This document shows, in pieces, positions 16,931-25,878 of a stretch of 64,000 nucleotides of DNA. Position 1 is the first letter of the stretch. Each line of letters begins with the position of its first letter. The notes beneath the pieces are model-generated. The model was not told the DNA's origin. It saw nothing but the letters and a program-made list of their open reading frames with translations, and searched no databases. The stretch is from positions 94,037 to 158,036 of the forward strand of contig JAJPHV010000015.1 in assembly GCA_021325095.1 (NCBI GenBank), read 5' to 3'. Origin of the DNA: Chloroflexota bacterium. GTDB taxonomy: Bacteria; Chloroflexota; Anaerolineae; Aggregatilineales; UBA2796. The position numbers and the translations under genes were made by a program.

Positions 16931-18190
16931 TCAGGAGGCGAGGTCAAACGTCGCCACCGCTTCGATGTGGAACGTCTGCGGGAACATATCGACGGGCTGC
17001 ACGTCGCGCAGCTGGTAGCCTTTGGCGGCCATGCGTTTCGCATCGCGGGCCAGCGTTGCCGGGTCGCAGGAGACGTACACGATTCGGCGTGGGGCCAGCG
17101 CTACCAGCGCATCCAGGGCAGCAGCCTCCAATCCGGTACGCGGCGGATCGAGCACGGCGGCGTCAAACGGCCCTTGCAGGTCGGGCAGCACCTCTTCCAC
17201 CGCGCCTTCGATCAACTCCACGTTGTCGAATTCGCTCAGGTTGGCGTCGGCGTCCGCGACGGCGGGTGCATAGCTTTCCACCGATGTGACCAGCCCGGCG
17301 CGTTCGGCCAGGAATGCGGTGAACAACCCGACACCCGCATACAAATCCAGGACACTTTCACCGCCCTGTAAATCCAGCCGATCCAGCACCAGGTTGACCA
17401 GCGCCTCCGCTTGCGGCAGGTTCACCTGGAAGAAACTGCCCGCCGTCACCCGGAACAGGCGGTCCTTGATCGTGTAGTGGACGGAGCCGGAGCCGATCAG
17501 GCTCATCGGCTGACCGTCCTCGAACAAAAAGCTGATCGAGGCGGGCAGGTCCGTTTCGATCTCTGGCGGCGTGTCGTCGGCGGTGCTGATCACAATCAGG
17601 CACTCATCCGGTTCCGTGCCGACTTGCAGCCGTACCTGTGTCAGGTTGTGAATCTCGCTCAGGTCGAGCGCATCGAGCAGGTCGAGCAATTCCGGACGGA
17701 TGATGTGGCATTCCTCAATCGGGATCACGTGCTCGTCGTCGGTAGCGACAAAGCCGAGGCGTCCGTCCTCGGTGACGTGAAAAGTCACATGTGAGCGGTA
17801 CTGCCAGGGCTCGGGGCTGGGCAGGGTGGAATGGACGATCACGTCCTGGAAGCCGCCGATGCGCTCCATCTGGTCGATGACCACCTGCTGCTTGAATTCC
17901 AACTGCGCCGGGTAATCGATGTGCTGCCACTGGCAGCCACCACACCGTCCCGGCCCGAAGTGCGGGCAGCGCGGTGTAACCCGCGCCTCGGATGGATCAA
18001 GCAGCGTAACGCCCTGCGCGTGCGCAAAGCGCCCTTTGTCATGCACGATGCGCGCGATGATGCGCTCGCCCGGAATCGCATAGGGCACGAAGATCGTGCG
18101 CCCTTCGTGCTTGCCCAGGGCGTTGCCGCCGTGCGCCATCCCGGTCAGTTCAAGTTCAAACAGGTCGTTGCTATCGCCTTGTGCTGGCAT
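16931..18190 (-). CDS. rlmD: 23S rRNA (uracil-5-)-methyltransferase, RumA/TrmA family
   Basis: 419 residues. N-terminal TRAM domain (about 8-65, EGRTIFVPYAIPGE), a four-cysteine iron-sulfur region near residues 75-90 (CPHFGPGRCGGCQW plus an earlier or later Cys), and a SAM-dependent methyltransferase domain with DLYAGVGLFT, DPPRTGL and the catalytic Cys in YVSCDPATLARD. The SAM enzyme makes m5U in rRNA (position 1939 for RlmD, both 747 and 1939 for RlmCD); the exact site cannot be read from sequence, so the symbol is provisional. Monocistronic-looking on the minus strand; the gene at 18238 diverges. Confidence 0.88.
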   Translation of the reverse strand: MPAQGDSNDLFELELTGMAHGGNALGKHEGRTIFVPYAIPGERIIARIVHDKGRFAHAQGVTLLDPSEARVTPRCPHFGPGRCGGCQWQHIDYPAQLEFKQQVVIDQMERIGGFQDVIVHSTLPSPEPWQYRSHVTFHVTEDGRLGFVATDDEHVIPIEECHIIRPELLDLLDALDLSEIHNLTQVRLQVGTEPDECLIVISTADDTPPEIETDLPASISFLFEDGQPMSLIGSGSVHYTIKDRLFRVTAGSFFQVNLPQAEALVNLVLDRLDLQGGESVLDLYAGVGLFTAFLAERAGLVTSVESYAPAVADADANLSEFDNVELIEGAVEEVLPDLQGPFDAAVLDPPRTGLEAAALDALVALAPRRIVYVSCDPATLARDAKRMAAKGYQLRDVQPVDMFPQTFHIEAVATFDLAS

Positions 18191-18237
18191 AATTAAGCCT
18201 CGTCTATCTCACCCCTGATTCCAGGGTATGTTGGCCG

Positions 18238-18795
18238 ATGCCGGAGATCGTCGCAGAATACCGCTTCCCTCATCCGCGAATCCGTCAGGCCGTTGCCCGG
18301 TTGCTGGCGCTTGGTCTGATCGCAGCAGCGCTGGCGATCCTCGTCCAACTGCTGCTGATCCCATTCGCCGGGCCGCTGCTGTGCGTATCGGCATTCCTAA
18401 CCGCCGTGCTGGTGCTGCCCCTGTTGCTGCGCACCGTGCTGCATCCTGAAATCAGTGTAACCAGCGATGGCGTGATCCTGCGCCCGATGCTCTGGCCTGC
18501 GCAGTTCGTGGCTTGGACAGCCCTGACACAGATCGTAGCACACCCGCTGGTCTATAACGATGTGGCGATGGGGCGTGCCCTGTACGGCAAGCGCTACCGC
18601 CCGCGTGAAGGGGCTGTGGTCGTGCTCAACCCGGCGGCAAACGTATGGCCCGTCTACCGTCTGGTCGGGCAGTTAGCCGGAGCCGGAAACGTCCCCGCCT
18701 TTGCCATCTCAAGTACCACCCACACCGGTTACGAAAGCCTGATCGGGCTGCTCCGTGAGCACCTGGCTACCACGAGTCAGGCTGACGAAAGCTGA
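18238..18795 (+). CDS. Small membrane protein with PH-like domain
   Basis: 185 residues, not assigned to a named family. Two hydrophobic segments near the N-terminus (about 22-43 and 46-64) are followed by a soluble part that begins ISVTSDGVILRPM, the strand pattern seen in bacterial PH-like membrane proteins (bPH/DUF304 type), then a C-terminal helix. It is divergent from the methyltransferase gene and its 3' end overlaps the convergent glycosyltransferase gene by 19 nt. No function proposed. Confidence 0.65.
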   Translation: MPEIVAEYRFPHPRIRQAVARLLALGLIAAALAILVQLLLIPFAGPLLCVSAFLTAVLVLPLLLRTVLHPEISVTSDGVILRPMLWPAQFVAWTALTQIVAHPLVYNDVAMGRALYGKRYRPREGAVVVLNPAANVWPVYRLVGQLAGAGNVPAFAISSTTHTGYESLIGLLREHLATTSQADES

Positions 18796-20015
18796 CGCGG
18801 GCGAAGGACCGTCTTCTCGTCGCTGCCGATCAACTGTAGATAGGCGTCGGCGACCAGCGCGGCGCTGTGATTCCAGCTATGCTTTTCAGCCACCCAGTTG
18901 CGTCCGTGATGGCCCAGGCGCTGCGCGGCGCGTGGATCGGCCAGCAGCTTGAGGACGGCGTTAGCAAACTCGCGCGGCGTATCGGCGATGACCATGTGGC
19001 GGCCATTGACCGGGGCCAGCCCTTCGCAGCCCAGCGAGGTGCTGACCACCGGGCAGCCGCAGGCCAGCGATTCCAGGAGCTTGAAGCGCGTGCCGCTCCC
19101 GATACGCAGCGGGCAGACAAAAAGCGTCGCGTGGGTCAGGAAGGGCCGGGTGTCGTCCACCAATCCCCGCACGTCCACACCCGAGTCAGGATCATCGCCC
19201 AACGCCCGGATTCTTGGGGGTGGTTCTTTGCCGAGCAGCGTCAGCCGGAAATTGGGCCGTTGGGCGCGGATGAGCGGCATGATCTCACGGACAAAATACA
19301 GCACCGCATCGGTGTTGGGAAAGTATTTGTAGTCGCCCATGAAGACGGCCACATCCGTTTCACGCTGCCCGCTGCCCGGCTGGAAGTAATCGACATCGAC
19401 GCCGTTGGGCGTCAGCGCTGTCGCCACGCCCGGCGTTGCCCGCTTGACCAGTTGCCGATCCACTTCCGACATCACGCCGACCAGTGTGGCCTGCGCCCAG
19501 GTTTGCGGCTCAAAAATGCGCATCTTCAGCGCCTCAAGCGCAATGGCCGGGCGCTGGAAAATGGGCCGCGCGTACCGGGCGTAGCGCGCCCAGGCCAGGT
19601 ACTCGATGGCTGGTTCGGCCAGCAGCAGAGGCACGGGCAGGTCGCGCGGCAGATTCTGTACCATATAAAACGACTCGACATGGATCAGGTCGTAGCGCCG
19701 TTCGTCGAGCAAAGTGTGCACCGTTTCCCGGAACTGCGGCGAGGTGTACAGCCGCATTGTGATCGGGCGGATCGAGGTCAGACTGAGCAACGCAGCCTTC
19801 GCCGCGCCGGGACTGGGCGCGCGATCCACCACGATCACCTCACACAGTTCGCGCAGTGGAGTCAGATCGAAAGCCTGTTCTTCGGGCCGTCCGAAGCAAA
19901 CGAGCGTGATGTGAAAATCGCGGACGAGCCGCTTGACCAGATTATAGGTTCGTGAGCGCCCGCCGCTGACCGGTGGATACGGCAAATAGGGCGTCAGCAT
20001 CAAAATGCTGTGCAT
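18777..20015 (-). CDS. Glycosyltransferase, GT4 type (GT-B fold)
   Basis: 412 residues. N-terminal acceptor domain starts MLTPYLPYPPVSGG with GRSRTYNLVKRL; C-terminal nucleotide-sugar domain has VAVFMGDYKYFPN, FVCPLRIGSGTRFKLLESLACG and CPVVSTSLGCEGL, which correspond to the E-x7-E region of retaining GT-B enzymes (the first Glu position is occupied by a Ser/Arg/Phe loop, the second by LLESLACG). Likely uses an activated sugar on an envelope or exopolysaccharide acceptor. It stands alone and overlaps its convergent neighbour by 19 nt; sugar and acceptor unknown. Confidence 0.87.
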   Translation of the reverse strand: MHSILMLTPYLPYPPVSGGRSRTYNLVKRLVRDFHITLVCFGRPEEQAFDLTPLRELCEVIVVDRAPSPGAAKAALLSLTSIRPITMRLYTSPQFRETVHTLLDERRYDLIHVESFYMVQNLPRDLPVPLLLAEPAIEYLAWARYARYARPIFQRPAIALEALKMRIFEPQTWAQATLVGVMSEVDRQLVKRATPGVATALTPNGVDVDYFQPGSGQRETDVAVFMGDYKYFPNTDAVLYFVREIMPLIRAQRPNFRLTLLGKEPPPRIRALGDDPDSGVDVRGLVDDTRPFLTHATLFVCPLRIGSGTRFKLLESLACGCPVVSTSLGCEGLAPVNGRHMVIADTPREFANAVLKLLADPRAAQRLGHHGRNWVAEKHSWNHSAALVADAYLQLIGSDEKTVLRPRQLSSA

Positions 20016-20164
20016 TCTTCCTCCGTGAAGAGTCGCAATTGTTGCCCATGACCCTTGCCGTCGTCAAGTCACTTCCTTCCCCTGGCGCGGCGAGACAGGC
20101 TACAATCAGCCCAGATATGCGCCTGCACAGCCCGATCACGGCAGGCTATCCTCCTGAGGGCGTT

Positions 20165-21094
20165 ATGTTTCGCTCCTTCTTCCTTTATCTGTCTGCGTCA
20201 TCACGCACGCGCAAAACGCTGATGGCGTTGCCCTTCGCCAGACGAGTGGCCCGGCGCTTTGTGGCGGGTGAAACGCTGGATGATGCCATCGGCGTGGTGC
20301 GCAGGCTCAATGAAAAGGGCATCCTGGTAACGCTGGATCATCTGGGCGAGAACGTGCACACGGAGGCCGACACCCTCCGCGCCGTGCAGGACTACCTTGA
20401 GCTGCTGGATCGGATCGCGTCAACGGGGGTTAAGGCCAACGTGTCGCTCAAACTGACACAGCTTGGCCTGGACATTGCCGAGGAACTGTGCATTGCCAAC
20501 ATGCGCCGCATCCTGGAGCGGGCGCAGCAGCACGGCAACTTTGTACGGATCGACATGGAGGGTTCGCCTTACACGGAGCGCACACTACGTATCTTCCGCA
20601 CTTTGCGGGGGGAATACGGATTCAAGAACGTCGGCGTTGTGATCCAGGCATACCTGTATCGCAGCGAACAGGACATGCGCGAACTGGCCTCGGAGGGGGC
20701 CAATGTGCGCCTGTGCAAAGGGGCGTATATGGAACCGCCCGACATTGCCTTCCCCCGAAAGGCCGACGTGGACAGGAACTACGTGAAGCTGATGCAAATC
20801 TTTCTGGACGAACCAGCACGAGCCAGAGGGGCCTATGTCGCGCTGGCGACCCACGACGAAAAGATGATCGTCGCCGCACAGGAATTTGCCGCAAAACAGA
20901 ATATCCCCAGAGGGCAGATCGAGTTCCAGATGTTGTACGGCGTGCGCCCGGAGCGCCAGGAACAGCTTGCCGCCGAGGGCTACCGGATGCGCGTCTACGT
21001 GCCCTATGGCAGCGAATGGTATCCGTACTTCATGCGGCGGCTGGCCGAGCGCCCGGCCAACGTGTGGTTCTTGCTGCGGTACTTGTTTGCGTGA
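20165..21094 (+). CDS. Proline dehydrogenase (monofunctional ProDH)
   Basis: 309 residues. FAD enzyme that oxidises L-proline to pyrroline-5-carboxylate, feeding electrons to quinone. TIM-barrel features include VTLDHLGENV near residue 60, KLTQLGLD, RIDMEGS, VVIQAYLYRS, VRLCKGAYMEP (with the flavin/proline contacts) and YVPYGSEWYPYFMRRLAERPAN at the C-terminus, the substrate Arg pair. Length and lack of a P5C-dehydrogenase domain match the short bacterial ProDH rather than full PutA. Start ATG has GAGGG 4-5 nt upstream. A P5C dehydrogenase gene is not seen nearby. Confidence 0.95.
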   Translation: MFRSFFLYLSASSRTRKTLMALPFARRVARRFVAGETLDDAIGVVRRLNEKGILVTLDHLGENVHTEADTLRAVQDYLELLDRIASTGVKANVSLKLTQLGLDIAEELCIANMRRILERAQQHGNFVRIDMEGSPYTERTLRIFRTLRGEYGFKNVGVVIQAYLYRSEQDMRELASEGANVRLCKGAYMEPPDIAFPRKADVDRNYVKLMQIFLDEPARARGAYVALATHDEKMIVAAQEFAAKQNIPRGQIEFQMLYGVRPERQEQLAAEGYRMRVYVPYGSEWYPYFMRRLAERPANVWFLLRYLFA

Positions 21095-21095
21095 C

Positions 21096-21139
21096 CCCCC
21101 TCTCCACCAGTGTGGAGAGGGGTTGGGGTGAGGCCAACC
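21096..21139. repeat. Palindromic intergenic repeat, family A
   Basis: CCCCCCTCTCCACC-AGT-GTGGAGAGGGG hairpin followed by TTGGGGTGAGGCCAACC, sharing the right arm of the copy at 10631. It fills the whole gap between the convergent proline dehydrogenase and gcvPB genes and could act as a bidirectional terminator. Confidence 0.72.
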
Positions 21140-22633
21140 CTACCCCACCGTCACCGGGCGGCAGCACAACACCAACTGCTTGGCGGCCAGCACCTCGTCC
21201 ACCCGGCTGACGGGCGTGACGTGCGGCGCGCTGTGCAGCAGGTCGGGGTTCTCTTTGGCCTCGGCGGCAATCGTCTTCATCACCTCGATGAAGTAGTCGA
21301 GCGTTTCCTTGCTCTCGGACTCGGTTGGCTCGATGAGCAGCGCTTCCGGCACGATCAGCGGGAAGTAGTTCGTCGGCGGGTGGATGCCGTAGTCCATCAG
21401 GCGCTTAGAGATGTCCAGCGCATGAATGCCGGGCGCATCTTCAAAATGACCTTCGACCACCACCTCGTGGCCGCACATGCGGTTGTAGGGGACTTTGTAC
21501 GTGTCGGCCAGCCTGACGCGGATGTAGTTGGCGTTCAGCACGGCATGGCGGCTGATGGCGTTGATGCCCTCGTCACCGTGCATCCGAATGTAGGTATAGG
21601 CGCGCACGTGCATCCCGAAGTTACCGTGAAAGGCTTTCAGGCGGCCAATGCTCTTGGAGGGCATCGTCCAGCCATAGAGCGGCGCTGCTTCCAGTTCGTT
21701 TGGCTCCTCGACAATCGTTACCACCGGGCCAGGCAGGAAGTCTTTTAGTCTGTCGTTGACCGCCACCGGGCCAGCGCCGGGGCCGCCGCCGCCGTGCGGG
21801 GTGCTGAACGTTTTGTGCAGGTTGTAGTGCATCACGTCGAAACCCAGTTCGCCGGGCTTGATCACGCCCAGCAGCGCATTCATATTCGCGCCGTCCATGT
21901 ACATCAGGCCGCCGCAGTCGTGCACGATCTTGATGATCTCCTGGATATTCTTGTCGAACACGCCCAGTGTGCTCGGCACGGTGATCATCATCCCGGCCAC
22001 GCTTTCATCGGCTTCTCTGCGCAGTGCCTCCAGGTCTACGTCGCCGTCGTCGTTTGAAGGTAACTCCACGACGGTGAAGCCCGCCATTGACGACGTGGCC
22101 GGGTTCGTGCCGTGTGCGCTGTTCGGGACCAGAATCCGCGTGCGCGCCGTATCGCCGCGATCAACGTGGTAGGCCCGGATCATCAAAATGCCTGCCAGCT
22201 CGCCCTGCGCCCCGGCAGCGGGTTGGAGGCTGCATGCGCTGAAGCCTGCAATTTCGGCCAGCCAGCCCTGCAATGTGTACATCAGCGCCAGCGCGCCCTG
22301 TGTCGAGTCGGGGTCTTGCATGGGGTGTAGCATGGCAAAGCCAGGCAGACGCGCCGTATCCTCGTCAATCTTCGGGTTGTATTTCATGGTGCAGGAGCCA
22401 AGCGGGTAAAAGCCCTTGTCGATGGCGTAGTTCAACTGGCTCAGTTTCACAAAATGCCGCACCACGTCCAATTCGGAGACTTCGGGCAAATCCAGATCGT
22501 CGCGCAGGAGTTCCGAAGGCAGTTCGGTTTCGGGCACGTCGCATTCAGGCAGCAGTGTGCTTACTTTGCGCCCCGCCGATCCCAGGTCGTAGATCACCGG
22601 TTCGATTATTTTGGCTTGTTTTTCGGTATCCAT
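21140..22633 (-). CDS. gcvPB: Glycine decarboxylase P-protein, subunit 2
   Basis: 497 residues. PLP-bearing half of the two-subunit glycine dehydrogenase: the Schiff-base Lys is in YNLHKTFSTPHGGGGPG, with SCTMKYNP near the N-terminus and GTNPATSSMAG in the middle. Together with GcvPA it decarboxylates glycine and passes the aminomethyl group to lipoyl-GcvH. ATG at 22633 is preferred: GAAGGG is 9 nt upstream; an alternative TTG at 22642 would overlap the gcvPA stop but has the site adjacent. gcvT and gcvH are not in the window. The stop codon is at the edge of the family A repeat. Confidence 0.96.
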   Translation of the reverse strand: MDTEKQAKIIEPVIYDLGSAGRKVSTLLPECDVPETELPSELLRDDLDLPEVSELDVVRHFVKLSQLNYAIDKGFYPLGSCTMKYNPKIDEDTARLPGFAMLHPMQDPDSTQGALALMYTLQGWLAEIAGFSACSLQPAAGAQGELAGILMIRAYHVDRGDTARTRILVPNSAHGTNPATSSMAGFTVVELPSNDDGDVDLEALRREADESVAGMMITVPSTLGVFDKNIQEIIKIVHDCGGLMYMDGANMNALLGVIKPGELGFDVMHYNLHKTFSTPHGGGGPGAGPVAVNDRLKDFLPGPVVTIVEEPNELEAAPLYGWTMPSKSIGRLKAFHGNFGMHVRAYTYIRMHGDEGINAISRHAVLNANYIRVRLADTYKVPYNRMCGHEVVVEGHFEDAPGIHALDISKRLMDYGIHPPTNYFPLIVPEALLIEPTESESKETLDYFIEVMKTIAAEAKENPDLLHSAPHVTPVSRVDEVLAAKQLVLCCRPVTVG

Positions 22634-22638
22634 CGTGC

Positions 22639-23985
22639 TCAACCCTTCGTGATCTCGCGCAGTGCTTCAACCAGATCGTCAATCTCGGACTTGGGGTTCG
22701 TCTCCGTCACCGCGATCAGCATCTGCCCGGTTCGGTCTGGATAGTCCTTGCCCAGGTCATAGCCGCCGATGATATGGTAGTCTTCCAGCAGCGCCGTATT
22801 GATCTCGTGTACCGGGCGCGGGCAGGTGACGATGAACTCCTTAAAGAAGGGCAGCGTCGTATTGACACTGAAGCCGGGCAGTTCGGCGATTTGCTTTGCC
22901 GCATAGTGCGCCTTCTGGTAGCACAATTCGGCCACGCGGCGCAGGCCATGCTTGCCCATCAGCGACAGGTAGACGCAGCCGGCCAGCGCCAGCAGGCCCT
23001 GGTTGGTGCAAATGTTGCTGGACGCCTTCTCGCGCCGGATGTCCTGTTCGCGGGGCCGCAGCGTCATGACGTAGGCCCTGCGGCCATCGGCGTCCACCGT
23101 CTCGCCCACGATGCGGCCTGCGATCCGGCGTACAAACTCATTCTTCGTGGCAAAAAAGCCCAGGTATGGCCCGCCAAAACTGAGCGGAATGCCCAGGCTT
23201 TGCCCCTCGCCGACAACGATGTCTGCGCCGAGTTCGCCGGGCGTCTTGAACAAACCGAGCGCTATCGGATCGACGACCATGCACAGCAGCGCGCCCGCAT
23301 CGTGCACTTTCTGGGCCAGCCCGGTCAGGTCTTCGATCTGCCCGAAGAAGTTGGGGTACTGCACGACCAGCATGGCCGTGTTGTCGTCCAGCATGTCGAT
23401 CAGGTCGTCCAGCGTGGCCCGCCCGCTTTTGTCCCCGACAAAGCGCGTGGCCGTTCCCTGGTGGTAGGTGCGCGCAACGGCCCGGTAATGCGGGTGAATG
23501 TTCGGGCTGAGGATCACCTTGCGGCGCTTGTTGCGGCCCTGTGCCACCGCAACGGTCACCGCTTCGGCCAGGCTGGTTGCGCCGTCGTAATGGCTGGCGT
23601 TGGCCGCTTCCATGCCGGTCAGCGCGCACAACATGCTTTGCCACTCGAAAATGACTTGCAGCGTGCCCTGGCTCAACTCCGGCTGGTACGGTGTATAGGC
23701 GGTGTAGAACTCGCCGCGCAGCAAAATGTGATTGATCACGCTCGGCGAGTAATGGTTGTAGGCGCCCGCGCCCAGGAACATCGCGTATTCGTTGGCCGCC
23801 GCGTTGGCGTTTGCCAGGGCCTGTAGTTCCCAGAGCGCTTCCATCTCGCTCATTGGCTTGGGCAGGTCGAGTTTAGGGAAGCGATGCTCGGCGGGAACCG
23901 CATCAAACAGTTCGTCAACCGTGTTAACGCCAATCGCCGCCAGCATGGCCGCGCGATCAGCGTCCGTATGGGGGATATATGCCAT
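22639..23985 (-). CDS. gcvPA: Glycine decarboxylase P-protein, subunit 1
   Basis: 448 residues. Non-PLP-lysine half of the split P-protein, needed for the active heterotetramer. Typical start MAYIPHT, with FLGAGAYNHY, YTPYQPELSQGTLQ, GMEAANASHYDGAT and YLGFFATK, all characteristic of GcvPA. It precedes gcvPB by a few bases on the same strand, the usual order. I searched its upstream region for a glycine riboswitch and saw no convincing aptamer core. Confidence 0.96.
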   Translation of the reverse strand: MAYIPHTDADRAAMLAAIGVNTVDELFDAVPAEHRFPKLDLPKPMSEMEALWELQALANANAAANEYAMFLGAGAYNHYSPSVINHILLRGEFYTAYTPYQPELSQGTLQVIFEWQSMLCALTGMEAANASHYDGATSLAEAVTVAVAQGRNKRRKVILSPNIHPHYRAVARTYHQGTATRFVGDKSGRATLDDLIDMLDDNTAMLVVQYPNFFGQIEDLTGLAQKVHDAGALLCMVVDPIALGLFKTPGELGADIVVGEGQSLGIPLSFGGPYLGFFATKNEFVRRIAGRIVGETVDADGRRAYVMTLRPREQDIRREKASSNICTNQGLLALAGCVYLSLMGKHGLRRVAELCYQKAHYAAKQIAELPGFSVNTTLPFFKEFIVTCPRPVHEINTALLEDYHIIGGYDLGKDYPDRTGQMLIAVTETNPKSEIDDLVEALREITKG

Positions 23986-24164
23986 CCTCTATCTCGCTTT
24001 CAGGGGGTAATTTCCGGGTCGATGACACCAAAATCTATTCGCCACCGTAATGACACAGGCCACTTACGCTTCATTATCCCGGCGATGATGCATCAAGGGC
24101 AGTAAGCATTATCCCTGATCTGACGTGATGTTGTACACGATTCAAGCGGCGGGGAGTCTAACGC

Positions 24165-24192
24165 AAAAAAGCACGATGCAAAAGCATCGCGC
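24165..24192 (-). terminator. Rho-independent terminator after the degenerate receiver and its tail
   Basis: On the minus strand, GCGCGATGC-TTTT-GCATCGTGC forms a 9-bp stem with one G-T pair, followed by six T residues. It lies just beyond the second TAA of the receiver reading frame, so the transcript covers the coding-like tail too. Confidence 0.72.
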
Positions 24193-24202
24193 CACACGTG
24201 AA

Positions 24203-24307
24203 TTATCGGTGGGAAACGGGGGCGAAATCCTCAGTCAGCCCAGCCAGGTATTCCTCGTGGGCTTCCTGGGACAGGCGCTCTAGCTCGTCCTGCGATTTGG
24301 CGAATTT
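24203..24307 (-). pseudogene. Coding-like tail in frame after the receiver's TAA
   Basis: 34 codons that continue the frame of the receiver gene straight after its TAA (24308-24310), ending at a second TAA (24203-24205). They read KFAKSQDELERLSQEA then HEEYLAGLTEDFAPVSHR. Codon choice is GC-rich at third positions like real genes here, and the peptide would form a charged helix. There is no ATG, GTG or TTG in it, so it can only be made by readthrough or is the remnant of a C-terminus lost by a nonsense mutation (or a sequencing error). Confidence 0.5.
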
Positions 24308-24670
24308 TTAGCTGGCCGCCAGCAGCATATTGACACAGCGTGGCAAACCGCCAGCCCGGATCACGGCCCACGTTACGTTTTCGATGGGGCGCAGGTCTTC
24401 TTCCAGCGGTGCAATGCGAGGATTCTCAGTGTCGGCAGTGAGCACCAATGCGGGCTGCGTGTAACCACGCCGCCGCAGGTTGCGCAGCCAATCGGAAGGC
24501 GAATCGCTGTGAACGATCAGGACGTTGGGCGCAGCACTCGGATGCGCAGCCACCGCCCAATCGGTATGCAAAGACAGTTCCACGTCCGGCGTCGCACGAA
24601 AAGCAGCCTCGATATGCTGAAGGGCATCAATATTCGGACTCACGACCAGAGCACGTAATGGCGAGTTCAT
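24308..24670 (-). CDS. Degenerate receiver-domain protein, possibly truncated
   Basis: 120 residues with the strand/helix rhythm of a response-regulator receiver: RALVVSPN, VLIVHSDSP, PALVLTADTEN, VTWAVIRAGGLP. An acidic pair is missing at the N-terminus (VVSPN) and the usual KP motif is absent, so it is unlikely to be phosphorylated in the normal way. ATG start has AGGGAAG a few bases upstream. The frame continues beyond its TAA for 34 coding-like codons to another TAA and then a terminator, so the annotated stop may be premature. It follows a receiver-kinase gene on the same strand by about 120 nt. Confidence 0.65.
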   Translation of the reverse strand: MNSPLRALVVSPNIDALQHIEAAFRATPDVELSLHTDWAVAAHPSAAPNVLIVHSDSPSDWLRNLRRRGYTQPALVLTADTENPRIAPLEEDLRPIENVTWAVIRAGGLPRCVNMLLAAS

Positions 24671-24789
24671 CTGACTTCCCTATTCCCCTTGTTTCAATTC
24701 CGCTGATCTTTTCTATCTGCCAGTGTAAGAGGAAACAGTTGAGCGTGGCGTGGAAATTCCATGAATTCTGCGTGAAGAACCTGTGAAAA

Positions 24790-25878
24790 TCAGCCGCGCG
24801 GCAGTTCGATGGTGAACGTAGCGCCTTCCCCAGGATTGCTTTGTACCGAGATTCTGCCGTTGTGGGCCTCGACGGCCAGCTTGCTGAAGGTCAGGCCGAG
24901 GCCACGCCCCGGACGTTCCCGCCGCTCCTTGTAAAGCTGCGCCAGGGCGTATTTGTTGAAGATCAGGTTCATGTCTTCGGGTGGGATGCCCGGTCCATGA
25001 TCGGTGACGGCGATGCGAAACATGTCGTGGGTGTCGTTGGAACCAAGATATATGGAAATGTGGCTGCCCACCGGGGAATACTTGAGTGCATTAGTGAGCA
25101 GGTTGGCAATGACCCGGCGTATCAAGGCGGGATCAACCTTCACTATCGGGTTAAATCGATCCGCGACGTTCAAGTCGATTTCCACGTCGCGTTCCATCGC
25201 CATGCCGTGAAAGGCTTCTCGCAAGCTCTCCACCAGCGCCAGCAGGTCGATTTCCTGGCGGTGCACCGGCAATTTTTGGTTTTCAATGCTGCTCACGTCC
25301 AGCGCATCGCTGATCATATCGGACAGGCTGAGGTTCGCCTCATAGGCATCGCGGACAAAGCGGATAGCCTGCGGCGAATCGGCAGGCAGCCGCAGGTACA
25401 GGGACAATGCCGAATTGACGACGGTCACCAGGTTGCCCATGTCGTGCATGATCATGCGCACCAGATCGTCGCGGAGGTGCATGAGCCGTTGAAGCTCATC
25501 GTGCATGGCTTTCATCCGCAGTGCGCTGCGCACCCGTGCCTGGAGTTCGCTTTCCTCGAATGGCTTGTTTACGAAGTCGTCCGCTCCTGAATCCAGGCCC
25601 ATGACTTTATCTTGCAAGCGGCCCAACGCCGTCACCAGGATCACCGGGATTGTGCGCAGTTCGGGGTCATTTTTCAGCTTTCGACAGACCTCGAAGCCGT
25701 CCATCTCCGGCATCATCACGTCCAGAATAATCAGGTCGAAGCGCTCGCGCCTGACCTGTTCAAGCGTGCGTATTCCATCTTCCGCTTCGCTAAAGGTAAA
25801 GGTTGGATCGTTTCCCAATGTTTCGCGGATCAGCATTCGCTGGTAGAGTTCGTCATCGACGATCAGAATGTGTGGCAT
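24790..25878 (-). CDS. Receiver-histidine kinase fusion (soluble)
   Basis: 362 residues, no membrane segment. Receiver first (about 1-118: ILIVDDELYQR, phosphoacceptor in [25 protein letters not shown]), then a phosphoacceptor helix with an unusual H-box MIMHDMGNLV near residue 140, then an ATPase domain with NLLTNALKYSPVG, DHGPGIPPED and GLGLTFSKLAV. This REC-HK order suggests it receives phosphate from another kinase and then signals on. ATG at 25878 is chosen because AGGA is 8 nt upstream. The related gene at 54121 has the same architecture. Confidence 0.93.
   Translation of the reverse strand: MPHILIVDDELYQRMLIRETLGNDPTFTFSEAEDGIRTLEQVRRERFDLIILDVMMPEMDGFEVCRKLKNDPELRTIPVILVTALGRLQDKVMGLDSGADDFVNKPFEESELQARVRSALRMKAMHDELQRLMHLRDDLVRMIMHDMGNLVTVVNSALSLYLRLPADSPQAIRFVRDAYEANLSLSDMISDALDVSSIENQKLPVHRQEIDLLALVESLREAFHGMAMERDVEIDLNVADRFNPIVKVDPALIRRVIANLLTNALKYSPVGSHISIYLGSNDTHDMFRIAVTDHGPGIPPEDMNLIFNKYALAQLYKERRERPGRGLGLTFSKLAVEAHNGRISVQSNPGEGATFTIELPRG

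Noticed and set aside
22273..23826. Long plus-strand frame of 517 codons
   Set aside because: Opposite gcvPA/gcvPB; residue composition is rich in Arg/His as expected for an antisense shadow.
23986..24202. Glycine riboswitch upstream of gcvPA
   Set aside because: The region before the minus-strand start does not show the conserved aptamer cores; it holds a receiver tail and its terminator.
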